A DNA stretch of 64,000 bases from Cyanosarcina radialis HA8281-LM2 (GTDB lineage: Bacteria > Cyanobacteriota > Cyanobacteriia > Cyanobacteriales > CCAP-1448). Below, one piece after another: positions 1 through 8,063 of the stretch (the stretch's first letter is position 1; each line of letters opens with the position of its first letter). The stretch lies in the NCBI GenBank assembly GCA_019359615.1, contig JAHHHA010000020.1, positions 51,963 through 115,962 of the forward strand. Direction: 5' to 3'. The notes below the pieces were generated by a model. The model worked only from the letters and a program-made list of their open reading frames with translations. It ran no database searches and was not told where the DNA came from. The translations under genes were made by a program, and so were the position numbers.

Positions 1-7
1 CGTTTTT

Positions 8-37
8 TTGACATTAAAAACTCCAAAATGATATAAT
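8..37 (+). promoter_or_regulatory. Consensus sigma-70 type promoter upstream of rpmJ
   Basis: A perfect -35 box TTGACA lies at 8-13 and a perfect -10 box TATAAT at 32-37, with an 18-nt spacer. The rpmJ start codon follows at 67, so a transcript would have a short leader. This suggests the rpmJ-rpsM-rpsK-rpoA-rplQ run has its own promoter besides any read-through from the ribosomal protein genes expected upstream. It is a motif match only; no transcript data are available. Confidence 0.7.
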
Positions 38-66
38 ATAAAACTTGCAGTGTTGCCCAAATAGGC

Positions 67-180
67 ATGAAAGTTCGAGCATCCGTCCGAAAAATTTGTG
101 AAAAGTGCCGCGTCATTCGTCGTCGCGGCAGAGTCATGGTCATTTGTTCCAATCCAAAACACAAACAGCGTCAGGGTTAA
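67..180 (+). CDS. rpmJ: 50S ribosomal protein L36
   Basis: This 37-residue reading frame begins [14 protein letters not shown] and ends KHKQRQG, the normal length and sequence of bacterial L36. L36 is a small zinc-ribbon protein of the large subunit. The zinc ligands are all present: C11, C14, C27 and H32 (CEKC then CSNPKH), so this is the zinc-binding (C+) form. It opens the ribosomal/alpha operon in this window, just downstream of a consensus promoter and 65 bp before rpsM. The gene upstream in many cyanobacteria is infA, which would lie outside the window. Confidence 0.97.
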   Translation: MKVRASVRKICEKCRVIRRRGRVMVICSNPKHKQRQG

Positions 181-245
181 ATTAACTTCACCCCCTGACG
201 CTCAAGCATTTTAGATATTTCCACATAACTAGGGAGACAAAAAGC

Positions 246-629
246 GTGGCACGGATCGCTGGGGTAGACCTTCCTCGCGACAAGCGCGTCGAGATCGGTC
301 TGACATACATTTATGGAATTGGGCTATCTCGGTCGCAGAACATTCTGACATCTACAGGAGTTAATCCTGACAAGCGAGTCAGAGATCTGACTGATGCCGA
401 GGTAGCGGCCTTGAGAGAGGCAGTCGAAAGCGACTATCAAGTTGAAGGGGATTTAAGGCGCTGGGAGGGAATGAACGTCAAGCGCCTGATCGATATTGGG
501 ACGTATCGCGGTCGTCGGCATCGTCTGGGATTGCCAGTGAGAGGACAACGAACTCGAACCAATGCCAGAACCCGTCGCGGTCGTCGTGCGACTGTGGCAG
601 GGAAGAAAAAACCCGCAGCTAAGAAGTAA
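246..629 (+). CDS. rpsM: 30S ribosomal protein S13
   Basis: This 127-residue protein begins [22 protein letters not shown], diagnostic of S13. S13 sits in the head of the small subunit and contacts tRNA and the large subunit through a helix-two-turn-helix region and a basic tail. The start is GTG at 246, supported by AGGGAGAC a few bases upstream and by the family N-terminus. The C-terminus is strongly basic ([13 protein letters not shown] to KKKPAAKK), as expected for the rRNA-binding tail. It lies between rpmJ and rpsK in the order conserved across bacteria. The 182-bp gap to rpsK is longer than usual and holds no gene. Confidence 0.98.
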   Translation: MARIAGVDLPRDKRVEIGLTYIYGIGLSRSQNILTSTGVNPDKRVRDLTDAEVAALREAVESDYQVEGDLRRWEGMNVKRLIDIGTYRGRRHRLGLPVRGQRTRTNARTRRGRRATVAGKKKPAAKK

Positions 630-811
630 TCTCTCCCGCTGGGAACCTAAATTCGATAGGAATTCCCAGCATATTCTTTTGCCCGCTCTTCTTTGGAGGG
701 TGCAAAGGCAAAGCGGTTCGGCAGAACCAAGCCAAAAGATCGCAGCGCTCGATTGTGCCTGACTGAGAGATCGCTTTGGCAAGATATCTACACATTTGCA
801 AATAGACCGAA

Positions 812-1207
812 ATGGCTCGACAACCTACTAAAAAAACTGGCCCCAAAAAACAAAAGCGGAACGTACCTAACGGCGTAGCCTACATCCAGTCCACCTTCAA
901 TAACACGATCGTGACCATTACTGATGCTAAAGGAGAAGCAATTTCCTGGGCATCAAGCGGTTCGAGTGGCTTTAAAGGGGCGAAAAAAGGAACTCCATTT
1001 GCGGCTCAAACTGCTGCTGAAAGTGCAGCGCGGCGAGCGACCGAGCAGGGAATGCGTCAAATTGAAGTCATGGTGAGCGGTCCGGGTGCAGGGCGAGAAA
1101 CTGCAATCAGGGCCCTTCAAGGTGCGGGACTGGAAATCACCCTGATTCGCGACGTTACTCCAATACCACATAATGGTTGCCGACCTCCCAAACGGCGTAG
1201 AGTCTAA
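812..1207 (+). CDS. rpsK: 30S ribosomal protein S11
   Basis: This is a 131-residue S11, a platform protein of the small subunit near the mRNA exit. Recognisable segments are [18 protein letters not shown] near residue 20, the central [19 protein letters not shown] and the C-terminal [15 protein letters not shown]. Length and termini match the family. It is followed by a 166-bp gap containing iterated GTCAAAA motifs (about 1254-1279) and then rpoA, so rpoA may be translated from its own Shine-Dalgarno site within the same transcript. Confidence 0.98.
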   Translation: MARQPTKKTGPKKQKRNVPNGVAYIQSTFNNTIVTITDAKGEAISWASSGSSGFKGAKKGTPFAAQTAAESAARRATEQGMRQIEVMVSGPGAGRETAIRALQGAGLEITLIRDVTPIPHNGCRPPKRRRV

Positions 1208-1373
1208 TATCGCTACGCTCCAAGTCAAAAGCTTGCAGTGAGCAAAGCGAATGTGTCAAAAGTCAAAAGTCAAAAAGTCGGTCATTAGCCATCTACATGG
1301 ATAGCGACAGGCGACGAAAGACAAAAGACAAAGAAGAAATGGCTATTGTGTACGAACAAGGGAGGTCACTTGA

Positions 1374-2333
1374 GTGGCACAGTTTCAGATTGAGTGTGTA
1401 GAGTCAAAAACGGAGAAAACCCAGAGTCAATATAGCAAATTTGTTCTAGAGCCTTTAGAACGCGGTCAAGGAACGACTGTTGGTAACGCCTTACGGAGAG
1501 TGCTGCTGTCAAATTTGGAAGGAACAGCAGTAACGGCCGTAAGGATTGCTGGTGTCAACCACGAATTTGCCACTATTCCTGGGGTGCGGGAAGACGTGCT
1601 AGAAATTATCCTCAACATGAAGGAAATCGTTCTCAAAAGCCATACTTCTCAACCCCAACTCGGCAGGCTAGCGGTTCAAGGTTCCCCCCAAGGAGCCATA
1701 ACTGTAACGGCGAGTAATTTCACTCTGCCCTCGGAAGTGGAGATGGTGAATCCCCATCAATACGTGGCGACTATAGCACCAGGAGCCACTTTAGAGATGG
1801 AGTTTCGCATCGAAAAAGGTAAAGGGTATCGGGCCGTAGAGCGAGCCAGGGAAGAATCTACAGCTTTAGACTTTCTCCAAATAGATGCGGTGTTCATGCC
1901 CGTCCAAAAGGTGAACTATACCGTGGAAGATACCCACGTCGATGGAGCCTTAGAAAGAGATCGATTGCTGTTAGAAATTTGGACTAATGGCAGCTTGAGT
2001 CCTCAAGAAGCTTTGGGAGAAGCATCTAGAATTCTGGTAGAGTTGTTCAGCCCGCTGAAGGAAGTTAGCTGGGAGCCGAGGCAAGACGAGCGGCCGGATG
2101 ACGGCAACACGATGAATCAAATCCCGATCGAAGAATTGCAGTTGTCAGTGAGAGCTTATAACTGTCTGAAACGGGCGCAGATTAATTCAGTGGCAGATTT
2201 GCTCGATTACACTCAAGAAGATCTTTTAGAGATCAAAAACTTCGGTCAAAAATCGGCAGAAGAGGTAATTGAAGCTTTGCAGCAACACTTGGGCATCACT
2301 CTGCCCCACGAAAAACCAGGAAAATCGGGGTAA
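1374..2333 (+). CDS. rpoA: DNA-directed RNA polymerase subunit alpha
   Basis: This 319-residue protein is RNA polymerase alpha, which dimerises to nucleate core enzyme assembly and contacts activators and UP elements through its C-terminal domain. The N-terminal domain shows the dimerisation segment LERGQGTTVGNALRRVLLSNLEG near residues 27-50. The C-terminal domain (about 245-310) includes LQLSVRAYNCLKRAQINSVADLL and NFGQKSAEEVIEAL. The start is GTG at 1374, with GGAGGT at 1361-1366 as ribosome binding site. It lies between rpsK and rplQ, the conserved alpha operon arrangement. Confidence 0.98.
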   Translation: MAQFQIECVESKTEKTQSQYSKFVLEPLERGQGTTVGNALRRVLLSNLEGTAVTAVRIAGVNHEFATIPGVREDVLEIILNMKEIVLKSHTSQPQLGRLAVQGSPQGAITVTASNFTLPSEVEMVNPHQYVATIAPGATLEMEFRIEKGKGYRAVERAREESTALDFLQIDAVFMPVQKVNYTVEDTHVDGALERDRLLLEIWTNGSLSPQEALGEASRILVELFSPLKEVSWEPRQDERPDDGNTMNQIPIEELQLSVRAYNCLKRAQINSVADLLDYTQEDLLEIKNFGQKSAEEVIEALQQHLGITLPHEKPGKSG

Positions 2334-2468
2334 AATAATTCGTGGTTCGTGGTTCATAGTTCATCGTTCATAAGTTAATGGCGAATTGCTAACGCAACGC
2401 TGCGCGAACGACAACGAACAATCGACAGCGAACGATCGATAACTAACTAATCAATGAATGAATGAATT

Positions 2469-2819
2469 ATGCGTCACAGGTGTCGGGTTCCCCAATTAGG
2501 CAAGCCAGCCGATCAGCGTAAAGCCTTGCTGCGATCGCTGGCTACCGAACTGATTCGCCACGGTCGAATCACTACTACTAAGGTTAGAGCTAAAGCCGTG
2601 CAGTCAGAAGTAGAAAAGATGATTACTCTGGCTAAAGACGGTTCTTTGTCGTCTCGGCGGCAGGCGCTCGGCTATATCTACGATAAAAACTTGGTACATT
2701 CCCTATTTGAGAATGCTGGTAGTCGTTATAGCGATCGCCAAGGAGGATACACCAGAATTGCCAGAACCATCAAGCGGCGCGGAGATAATGCCGAAATGGC
2801 AATTATCGAATTGGTCTAA
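2469..2819 (+). CDS. rplQ: 50S ribosomal protein L17
   Basis: This 116-residue L17 begins [43 protein letters not shown], the family signature, and ends MAIIELV. L17 binds near the exit tunnel of the large subunit. The 135-bp gap after rpoA holds iterated GGTTCGTGGTTCAT-type repeats (about 2341-2375) and no gene. A short GTCAAAAGTCAAAA tract (2827-2850) separates it from truA, with which it probably shares a transcript. Confidence 0.98.
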   Translation: MRHRCRVPQLGKPADQRKALLRSLATELIRHGRITTTKVRAKAVQSEVEKMITLAKDGSLSSRRQALGYIYDKNLVHSLFENAGSRYSDRQGGYTRIARTIKRRGDNAEMAIIELV

Positions 2820-2871
2820 ACAAGGCAAAAGTCAAAAGTCAAAAGTCAAAAAAGGCTTTTGGTAGTTACCT

Positions 2872-3699
2872 ATGGCTGACCAACCCAAGAACGAGAACAA
2901 ACAACGAGTTGCCCTGGTAATCCAATACCTGGGCACTCATTTTCATGGTTGGCAGCGGCAACCCAACGGTCGCACCGTCCAAGCAGAAATCGAACGAGTG
3001 CTTTCAGAAGTGTTAGAAAGTCCAGTCACTATACACGGTGCTGGCAGAACCGATACAGGCGTTCATGCTGCCGCCCAAATCGCTCATTTCGACCACAGCA
3101 GTCGCATTCCCGCTCACCGCTGGAGTGCGATTCTGAACTCTAGATTGCCTGAAGATATATTAATTCGGGCCTCGGCACCAGTTTCCCCCACCTGGCACGC
3201 CCGATTCTCGGCTAGTTGGCGGCGCTATCGCTATACGATCTATACTGATTCTCGACCTAACTTGTTTGTGCGCCCCTTTAGTTGGCATTATTATAATGTC
3301 CCCCTAAATGAATTCCTCATTCAAAAAGCTTTAAATCCACTCCTGGGCTATCACCACCTAGCAGCTTTTCGTCGGGCTAATTCAGCGCGGAAGCATTCGT
3401 GGGTAGACGTGCAAGCGGTTGAGTGCCAGCGGCAAGGACCGTTAATTCAGATCGAGATTCAAGCTAACGGATTTCTTTACGGGATGGTGCGGCTGTTGGT
3501 GGGATTGCTCGTCCAAGTGGGCACCAAAGAGCGATCGCCTGAAAGCTTCACGCAATTGTGGATCGACCAACAGCGAGATCGAGTCAAATATGCCGCACCC
3601 GCTCAAGGGCTGTGTCTGTTGCGGGTTGGCTACCCAGAATCGCCATTTCCCAAAGAAGCTTGGTTCGATACCCAACCTCAGTTTTTGCTGAATTACTAG
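2872..3699 (+). CDS. truA: tRNA pseudouridine(38-40) synthase TruA
   Basis: This 275-residue enzyme converts uridines 38-40 in the tRNA anticodon arm to pseudouridine. The N-terminal IQYLGTHFHGWQRQP and the catalytic segment GAGRTDTGVHAAAQ are clear; the Asp of RTDTG is the catalytic residue. The second half carries FLYGMVRLLVGLLVQVG, typical of the family. The start at 2872 (MADQPKNENKQRVALVIQY) gives a short polar extension before the first strand. Its place between rplQ and rplM is the standard cyanobacterial order, so it is likely co-transcribed with ribosomal genes. Confidence 0.97.
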   Translation: MADQPKNENKQRVALVIQYLGTHFHGWQRQPNGRTVQAEIERVLSEVLESPVTIHGAGRTDTGVHAAAQIAHFDHSSRIPAHRWSAILNSRLPEDILIRASAPVSPTWHARFSASWRRYRYTIYTDSRPNLFVRPFSWHYYNVPLNEFLIQKALNPLLGYHHLAAFRRANSARKHSWVDVQAVECQRQGPLIQIEIQANGFLYGMVRLLVGLLVQVGTKERSPESFTQLWIDQQRDRVKYAAPAQGLCLLRVGYPESPFPKEAWFDTQPQFLLNY

Positions 3700-3751
3700 T
3701 TCTTAGGTAAAGAGCTAACAACCTATGCCCCATGCCCAATAACCAATAACT

Positions 3752-4207
3752 ATGAACAAAACCTTTCTCCCCTCTGACAAAACTCTAGAACACAACTGGT
3801 ATTTAGTTGATGCCGCCGACCAGCGTTTGGGGCGTTTAGCCAGCCAAGTGGCCAGCATCATTAGAGGTAAAAACAAACCTACCTTTACCCCTCATATGGA
3901 TACTGGCGACTTCGTGATCGTCATCAATGCCGAAAAAGTTGCTGTAACTGGTAAAAAACGCAGCCAGAAAGTATACAGACGGCACTCTGGAAGACCGGGG
4001 GGTATGAAAACCGAAACTTTCGCCAAGTTACAAGCCCGCTTGCCGGAACGGATTATCGAACACGCCGTTAAGGGTATGCTGCCAAAAAACTCTTTGGGAA
4101 AACGTCTGTTTACCAAATTGAAAGTCTATGCGGGCCCCGAACATCCCCATGCTGCCCAACAGCCCCAAGAACTCAAAATTAATACTATTCCAGGAGGAGA
4201 AGACTAA
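3752..4207 (+). CDS. rplM: 50S ribosomal protein L13
   Basis: This 151-residue L13, an early assembly protein of the large subunit, shows [48 protein letters not shown] and the characteristic [18 protein letters not shown]. Its stop codon overlaps the start of rpsI by one base (TAATG at 4205-4209), which points to translational coupling of L13 and S9, a pairing conserved in bacteria. Confidence 0.98.
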   Translation: MNKTFLPSDKTLEHNWYLVDAADQRLGRLASQVASIIRGKNKPTFTPHMDTGDFVIVINAEKVAVTGKKRSQKVYRRHSGRPGGMKTETFAKLQARLPERIIEHAVKGMLPKNSLGKRLFTKLKVYAGPEHPHAAQQPQELKINTIPGGED

Positions 4208-4620
4208 TGCAAGCAACCGAGCAAAGCGGCCGCGCTATGTACTGGGGAACTGGTCGGCGCAAATCGGCAGTAGCCAGAGTCAGATTAGTACCGGGTAGCG
4301 GTCAAATCACTGTGAACAAGCGCCCTGGAGATCTATATTTTCAGTTCAACGCTGCCTATCTGTCGCTAGTTAAAGCACCTTTAGAAACTCTAGGGTTAGA
4401 AAACGATTACGACGTTTTGGTTAATGCTCATGGCGGCGGATTGACCGGACAATCTGATGCGGTTCGTTTGGGAGTAGCTAGGGCGCTTTGTCAGTTAGAT
4501 CCTGAGAACCGCAAGCTGCTGAAGGTGGAAGGATACCTCACCCGCGATCCTAGAGCTAAAGAGCGCAAAAAATATGGCTTGCATAAAGCGCGGAAAGCAC
4601 CTCAATACTCGAAACGTTAA
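4207..4620 (+). CDS. rpsI: 30S ribosomal protein S9
   Basis: This 137-residue S9 shows [19 protein letters not shown] near the N-terminus and the C-terminal [27 protein letters not shown], whose final Lys-Arg tail reaches the P-site tRNA in the ribosome. The start at 4207 overlaps the rplM stop by one base. S9 ends this ribosomal run; 100 bp later the convergent hicBA remnant begins. GATCTCC and GGGAGATT segments near 4651-4679 could form a weak terminator stem. Confidence 0.98.
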   Translation: MQATEQSGRAMYWGTGRRKSAVARVRLVPGSGQITVNKRPGDLYFQFNAAYLSLVKAPLETLGLENDYDVLVNAHGGGLTGQSDAVRLGVARALCQLDPENRKLLKVEGYLTRDPRAKERKKYGLHKARKAPQYSKR

Positions 4621-4722
4621 TTGCTACACCAAATTAGCTTTGACTTCTTTAGATCTCCTGACTGCAAGTTGGGAGATTTATTAGATCTAGAGGAGATCGA
4701 GGCGCTCCTTGGGAAAAGTAAG

Positions 4723-4940
4723 TTACAGTTCTTCCCATTTTTCTTTACTAACCCTAGCTTGACGCAAGATTTCTCCCAATAAATTCTTACCAATATCGCC
4801 TTTATGTGGATTAGGGATGATTAACTTTAAATTTCCTTAAGCATAAACTGGTGCTTTTTGCCAGAATAGGGACCCTCAAAATCAAGTTTTCTCAAGTATC
4901 GAATCAGTTCCCGTCGCTTAATCGGCTCGAAAGGAGGCAC
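4723..4940 (-). pseudogene. hicA: HicA-type mRNA interferase toxin, disrupted by a one-base frameshift
   Basis: Reading the minus strand from GTG at 4940-4938 gives MPPFEPIKRRELIRYLRK, then LDFEGPYSGKKHQFMLK, a HicA N-terminus with the double-stranded-RNA-binding-like fold and its catalytic His in KHQF. The frame then hits EI-stop. One frame over, NLKLIIPNPHKGDIGKNL and then LRQARVSKEKWEEL continue to a stop at 4725-4723, the normal HicA C-terminus. The break is at 4835-4836, where the minus strand reads AAGGAAATTT; the family sequence KGNLKL would need AAGGGAAATTT, so one G of a GGG run appears lost. The GTG start overlaps the hicB stop by one base (TAGTG). HicA toxins cleave mRNA; this copy should be inactive unless the base is a sequencing error. 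Confidence 0.85.
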
Positions 4941-5188
4941 TAAGCCACCTCCACTTTAGTAAAGTCCAGGGTAACGCCTTCTATCTCTGGTAAAGAATGA
5001 CCTAACTTCAACCCTAAAATAATCCACTCTTCTAAGGCTTCCTCTAGTTCGGCTTGGCAAGCCTCTAAGGTGGGTGCGATCGCCCACAAGCCCTGAAATC
5101 CTATGATTTCACCAAAAACACCCTCGCGATCGTCCAGTAGTTTGTAGCTAGCGCGTTGCATAGCAGATTTGATATATTCAGCCAGCAT
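4940..5188 (-). CDS. hicB: HicB family antitoxin
   Basis: This 82-residue protein (MLAEYIKSAMQRASYKLL to LDFTKVEVA) has the partial RNase-H-like HicB fold: GVFGEIIGFQGLWAIAPTLEACQAELEEALEEWIILGLKLGHSLPEIEG is the usual HicB core. HicB antitoxins bind HicA and often repress the operon. It precedes hicA and overlaps it by one base, so the two were translationally coupled. The antitoxin frame is whole while its partner toxin is frameshifted. It lacks an obvious C-terminal DNA-binding domain, consistent with the short HicB class. Confidence 0.88.
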   Translation of the reverse strand: MLAEYIKSAMQRASYKLLDDREGVFGEIIGFQGLWAIAPTLEACQAELEEALEEWIILGLKLGHSLPEIEGVTLDFTKVEVA

Positions 5189-5259
5189 AAATCGCTCCTT
5201 TTATCGTTGCATTAGCGATACTTAAAATCTATCCTGCTGTAAGAAATCCAGCAATTAAC

Positions 5260-5289
5260 TTGACATATATTCTTTTTTATGAATATAAC
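5260..5289 (+). promoter_or_regulatory. Sigma-70 type promoter for rpmE-prfA
   Basis: TTGACA at 5260-5265 and TATAAC at 5284-5289 are separated by 18 nt, the same geometry as the promoter at 8-37. The rpmE start lies about 90 bp downstream. This would allow rpmE-prfA to be expressed independently of the ribosomal genes now separated from it by the inverted hicBA locus. It is inferred from motifs only. Confidence 0.6.
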
Positions 5290-5379
5290 CGAAAATATAT
5301 TATTCAATAACGCGATGCTATAGATTGAAGCACATCTATCGAGCTAAAATTGAAATAGTAGCGATCGCAAGGATTAAGT

Positions 5380-5634
5380 ATGTCTAAAGCTAATATTCAC
5401 CCGAAGTGGTATCCAGAAGCTAAAGTTTACTGTAATGGCGAAGTGGTCATGACAGTGGGTTCTACCCAACCAGAAATCCACGTCGATGTGTGGTCTGGCA
5501 ATCATCCCTTCTATACAGGAACGCAGAAAATTATCGATACCGAAGGTCGGGTCGAGCGGTTCTTGCGGAAATACGGGATGTTGGAAGGGGAACAACCTGC
5601 CGAGCAACCTTCTGGAGCGAAGAAGAAAAAGTAG
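5380..5634 (+). CDS. rpmE: 50S ribosomal protein L31, zinc-free type
   Basis: This 84-residue L31 starts MSKANIHPKWYPEAKVYCNGEVV and contains HVDVWSGNHPFYTGTQKIIDTEGRVERFLRKYG, the L31 core. The CxxC-type zinc ligands of C+ L31 are absent: the usual C-x-C is reduced to one Cys (VYCNG) and the second pair is replaced by VWSGNH. It is therefore a C- form that should not bind zinc. The C-terminal tail is rich in Lys (GAKKKK). It sits 96 bp upstream of prfA, the usual cyanobacterial arrangement. Confidence 0.96.
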   Translation: MSKANIHPKWYPEAKVYCNGEVVMTVGSTQPEIHVDVWSGNHPFYTGTQKIIDTEGRVERFLRKYGMLEGEQPAEQPSGAKKKK

Positions 5635-5730
5635 CGCTGCCTAAATTCAGCTTGAAAGATTCGCGGTCGATCGATCTGGCATCGGCCCCCGACAAATAAA
5701 CGAACAAAGCTGTTTTTAGGAGCAAATATC

Positions 5731-6840
5731 GTGGCGGAAGTATACCTGCTAGAAAAATTAAAATCAGTCGAACAAACCTTCAACGAATTAACTCGTCGTC
5801 TGGCCGATCCAGATATTGCCACCGATCCGCAAGAGATTCAACGGGTAGCAAAGGCGCGTTCTTCTCTGGAAGAAGTGGTTGATACCTATGACACCTGGAA
5901 GGCAACGGGGGATGAGTTGGTAGGCGCGAGGCAGGTATTAAAAGAAGCTGCTAGCGACCCCCAAATGCAAGAAATGGCCGCCTTAGAGGTGGAAGAACTA
6001 GAGGCCAAACTCCAAAGCCTGGAAACTCGGCTGAAGATCTTGCTCTTGCCCCGCGATCCTAACGATGACAAAAATATCATGTTAGAAATTCGCGCTGGTA
6101 CTGGTGGAGATGAAGCCAGTATTTGGGCGGGCGATTTGGTGCGAATGTACTCGCGCTATGCCGAAAGTCAACACTGGAAAGTCAAGCTGGTAAGCGAATC
6201 TCTCGCCGAGATGGGCGGCTTTAAAGAAGCTGTTCTGGAAATTCAAGGCGAGCGGGTTTACAGCCAACTGAAGTTTGAAGCTGGCGTACATCGGGTGCAG
6301 CGGGTTCCCGTTACCGAGGCTGGGGGCAGAGTTCATACCTCAACGGCTACGGTAGCCATCATGCCAGAGGTGGATGAGGTAGAAGTCCAAATCGATCCCA
6401 AGGATATCGAGATGAGTACGGCTCGTTCCGGCGGTGCTGGCGGGCAAAACGTCAACAAGGTGGAAACTGCTGCTGACTTATTTCACAAACCGACGGGCAT
6501 TCGGATTTTCTGTACGGAAGAGCGCAGTCAGCTACAAAACAAAGAGCGGGCGATGCAAATTTTGCGAGCCAAGTTGTACGAGATGAAGTTGAGGGAGCAG
6601 CAAGAAGCAGTGACTTCGATGAGGCGCTCTCAGGTAGGTACGGGATCGCGATCGGAAAAAATTCGGACTTACAATTACAAAGACAATCGGGCTACCGATC
6701 ACCGTCTGGGTCAAAATTATTCCCTGAACTCGATCTTAGAAGGCGATTTGGAAGATGTGATTCAGGCTTGTATTTCCCAAGATCAGCAAGAGCGTTTAGC
6801 GGAATTAGCAGCTTCGACTTCGGCAGCAACTTCAGTGTAA
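5731..6840 (+). CDS. prfA: Peptide chain release factor 1
   Basis: This 369-residue class I release factor carries the GGQ motif at residues 237-239 ([15 protein letters not shown]), which triggers peptidyl-tRNA hydrolysis, and the PxT stop-codon recognition tripeptide as PVT at 193-195 ([14 protein letters not shown]). PxT, not SPF, marks it as RF1 (UAA/UAG) and not RF2. It uses a GTG start at 5731 with AGGAG about ten bases upstream. It is probably the last gene of the rpmE-prfA unit. Downstream, at about 6883-6913, is a GTAGAGAC/GTCTCTAC inverted repeat of a type seen elsewhere in the window. Confidence 0.98.
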   Translation: MAEVYLLEKLKSVEQTFNELTRRLADPDIATDPQEIQRVAKARSSLEEVVDTYDTWKATGDELVGARQVLKEAASDPQMQEMAALEVEELEAKLQSLETRLKILLLPRDPNDDKNIMLEIRAGTGGDEASIWAGDLVRMYSRYAESQHWKVKLVSESLAEMGGFKEAVLEIQGERVYSQLKFEAGVHRVQRVPVTEAGGRVHTSTATVAIMPEVDEVEVQIDPKDIEMSTARSGGAGGQNVNKVETAADLFHKPTGIRIFCTEERSQLQNKERAMQILRAKLYEMKLREQQEAVTSMRRSQVGTGSRSEKIRTYNYKDNRATDHRLGQNYSLNSILEGDLEDVIQACISQDQQERLAELAASTSAATSV

Positions 6841-6967
6841 GACCGATGTTTTTAGAGGTAATAGGGAGAATTTTTCGCCAATAGTAGAGACTCGCGAGAT
6901 CGCGTCTCTACTTAAATCTAGGTCGGCCAAGCTAGAATAAAACTAATAAAAAGGAAACAGTAAGTCA

Positions 6968-7156
6968 TTGCCTACTGAAAAGCAAAAAGATACTACGCTC
7001 TTTGTGTGTCAACTGCTTTCTAATCTTTTGCAACCCATCTGGCTATTCAGATACGATTCTCTGAACCAATACATCTTTTTAATTGCTGGCAGAGAGGAAA
7101 GCTTAGAAATCACTATTTATGAAAACGGCAACTGGGAGTTCAATCGAGATGAATAA
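6968..7156 (+). CDS. Small conserved cyanobacterial protein, DUF6888-like
   Basis: This 62-residue protein (MPTEKQKDTTLFVCQLLSNL, then LQPIWLFRYDSLNQYIFLIAGREESLEITIYENGNWEFNRDE) resembles a small cyanobacterial family I associate with DUF6888; that name is from memory. It has a likely beta-rich core and no membrane segment. The start appears to be TTG at 6968. It overlaps the next gene by 8 nt, which suggests a coupled two-gene unit. Short overlapping pairs of this kind are typical of toxin-antitoxin or partner proteins, but no activity is known to me. Confidence 0.7.
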   Translation: MPTEKQKDTTLFVCQLLSNLLQPIWLFRYDSLNQYIFLIAGREESLEITIYENGNWEFNRDE

Positions 7157-7352
7157 ACCCGATCTTAAACAAATGAACCGACAGGAATTGAAAAAATATA
7201 TTCTCGCTCATCCAACTGATGATGAAGCCATTAGAGAACTATTCATCAACCGCCGTAACCCCAATGCTAAGGTTTATCCGTCTCCCTATGAAATGTCTTA
7301 TGAGGAAGTCGAAGCCATTTTTAAATCTAAGCTAGATCGAAGTGAGCCATGA
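7149..7352 (+). CDS. Small conserved cyanobacterial protein, DUF6887-like
   Basis: The preferred start is ATG 7149, giving MNKPDLKQMNRQELKKYILA and 67 residues in all. An upstream in-frame ATG at 7119 would add ten residues inside the previous gene. The motif MNRQELKKYILAHPTDDEAIRELF matches a small cyanobacterial family (DUF6887, from memory) that tends to accompany the preceding family. The later part (YPSPYEMSYEEVEAIFKSKL) is acidic and probably helical. The 8-nt overlap with 6968-7156 supports translational coupling. Function unknown. Confidence 0.7.
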   Translation: MNKPDLKQMNRQELKKYILAHPTDDEAIRELFINRRNPNAKVYPSPYEMSYEEVEAIFKSKLDRSEP

Positions 7353-7373
7353 AACTACAAAGTTACTATTTAA

Positions 7374-8027
7374 CTAAAATACCGATCGTTCAGTCGGAAA
7401 CCGAGATGTCGAAATTTCTCTGACAAGATCGACTCTTATAATTTTCGATCGCTCTTCTCCTGTAGCAATTACAGTCCGACTGCTGCTAAGCGAAAGTTTG
7501 ACTGTCTGAATTCCCAGAGAAAAAAACAAATTTTCATAACTTTCTACAATCGTACTCTCAGGAAATGGTGAAGTTTCGATATCCAATTCTAATTCTTTGA
7601 TATGTTCTGACATTTCTTCATATATTTCTTCCTGATATTCAGAATCATCTACTGTTAGAAAGTGCGTTACCTCTCCACCTGGAGCAAAAAGTTCGCAACT
7701 AACCACACCGGAAGTATCCTCTGCTGAAAACTCAAGAACCTTAGCTTGAAGATTTTTCGATAGATTCTCGGTGTCAAACATACTCCATGAACCGACTAAG
7801 TGGAAAATAATAGTCCAATCGCTATCGGCAACTCGAACAACTACTCCAGTGGGCGACCATTGTTCCGATAATTTTGTTGGTGTAGAGTCAACAGGAACAT
7901 TACGCTCGATTTCACTACCCAACATAGTAGAGTAAACATCTGAAACCAGATCGATCGAGGCTCGAGCAAAAAGTACAACCCACGAACAGTCGCCAAAATC
8001 TTCGACAAATTGTTGAAACGTTTCCAT
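7374..8027 (-). CDS. Uncharacterised protein, distant relative of the 43-45 kb paralogue family
   Basis: This 217-residue acidic protein has no signal peptide or membrane segment. I do not recognise a named family, but its layout follows the paralogues at 43330-45521: a segment CSWVVLFARASIDLVSDVYS (compare EGLLVRAPLDTVESLL), then DSDWTIIFHLVGSWSMFDTENLSKNL (compare DWTVITDAWYLHIDAF and NLSERL), then VLEFSAEDTSGVVSCELF (compare TILLGASDTGGTTDYSVW), and a final KIIRVDLV (compare FVRLDFV). The similarity was seen by eye and is weak but collinear. The gene stands alone, convergent with the small pair upstream and 36 bp from the aarF-like gene on the same strand. Function unknown. Confidence 0.75.
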   Translation of the reverse strand: METFQQFVEDFGDCSWVVLFARASIDLVSDVYSTMLGSEIERNVPVDSTPTKLSEQWSPTGVVVRVADSDWTIIFHLVGSWSMFDTENLSKNLQAKVLEFSAEDTSGVVSCELFAPGGEVTHFLTVDDSEYQEEIYEEMSEHIKELELDIETSPFPESTIVESYENLFFSLGIQTVKLSLSSSRTVIATGEERSKIIRVDLVREISTSRFPTERSVF

Positions 8028-8063
8028 AAACTGGCTTCTATAATTTTCAAAATATCCTCTTCT

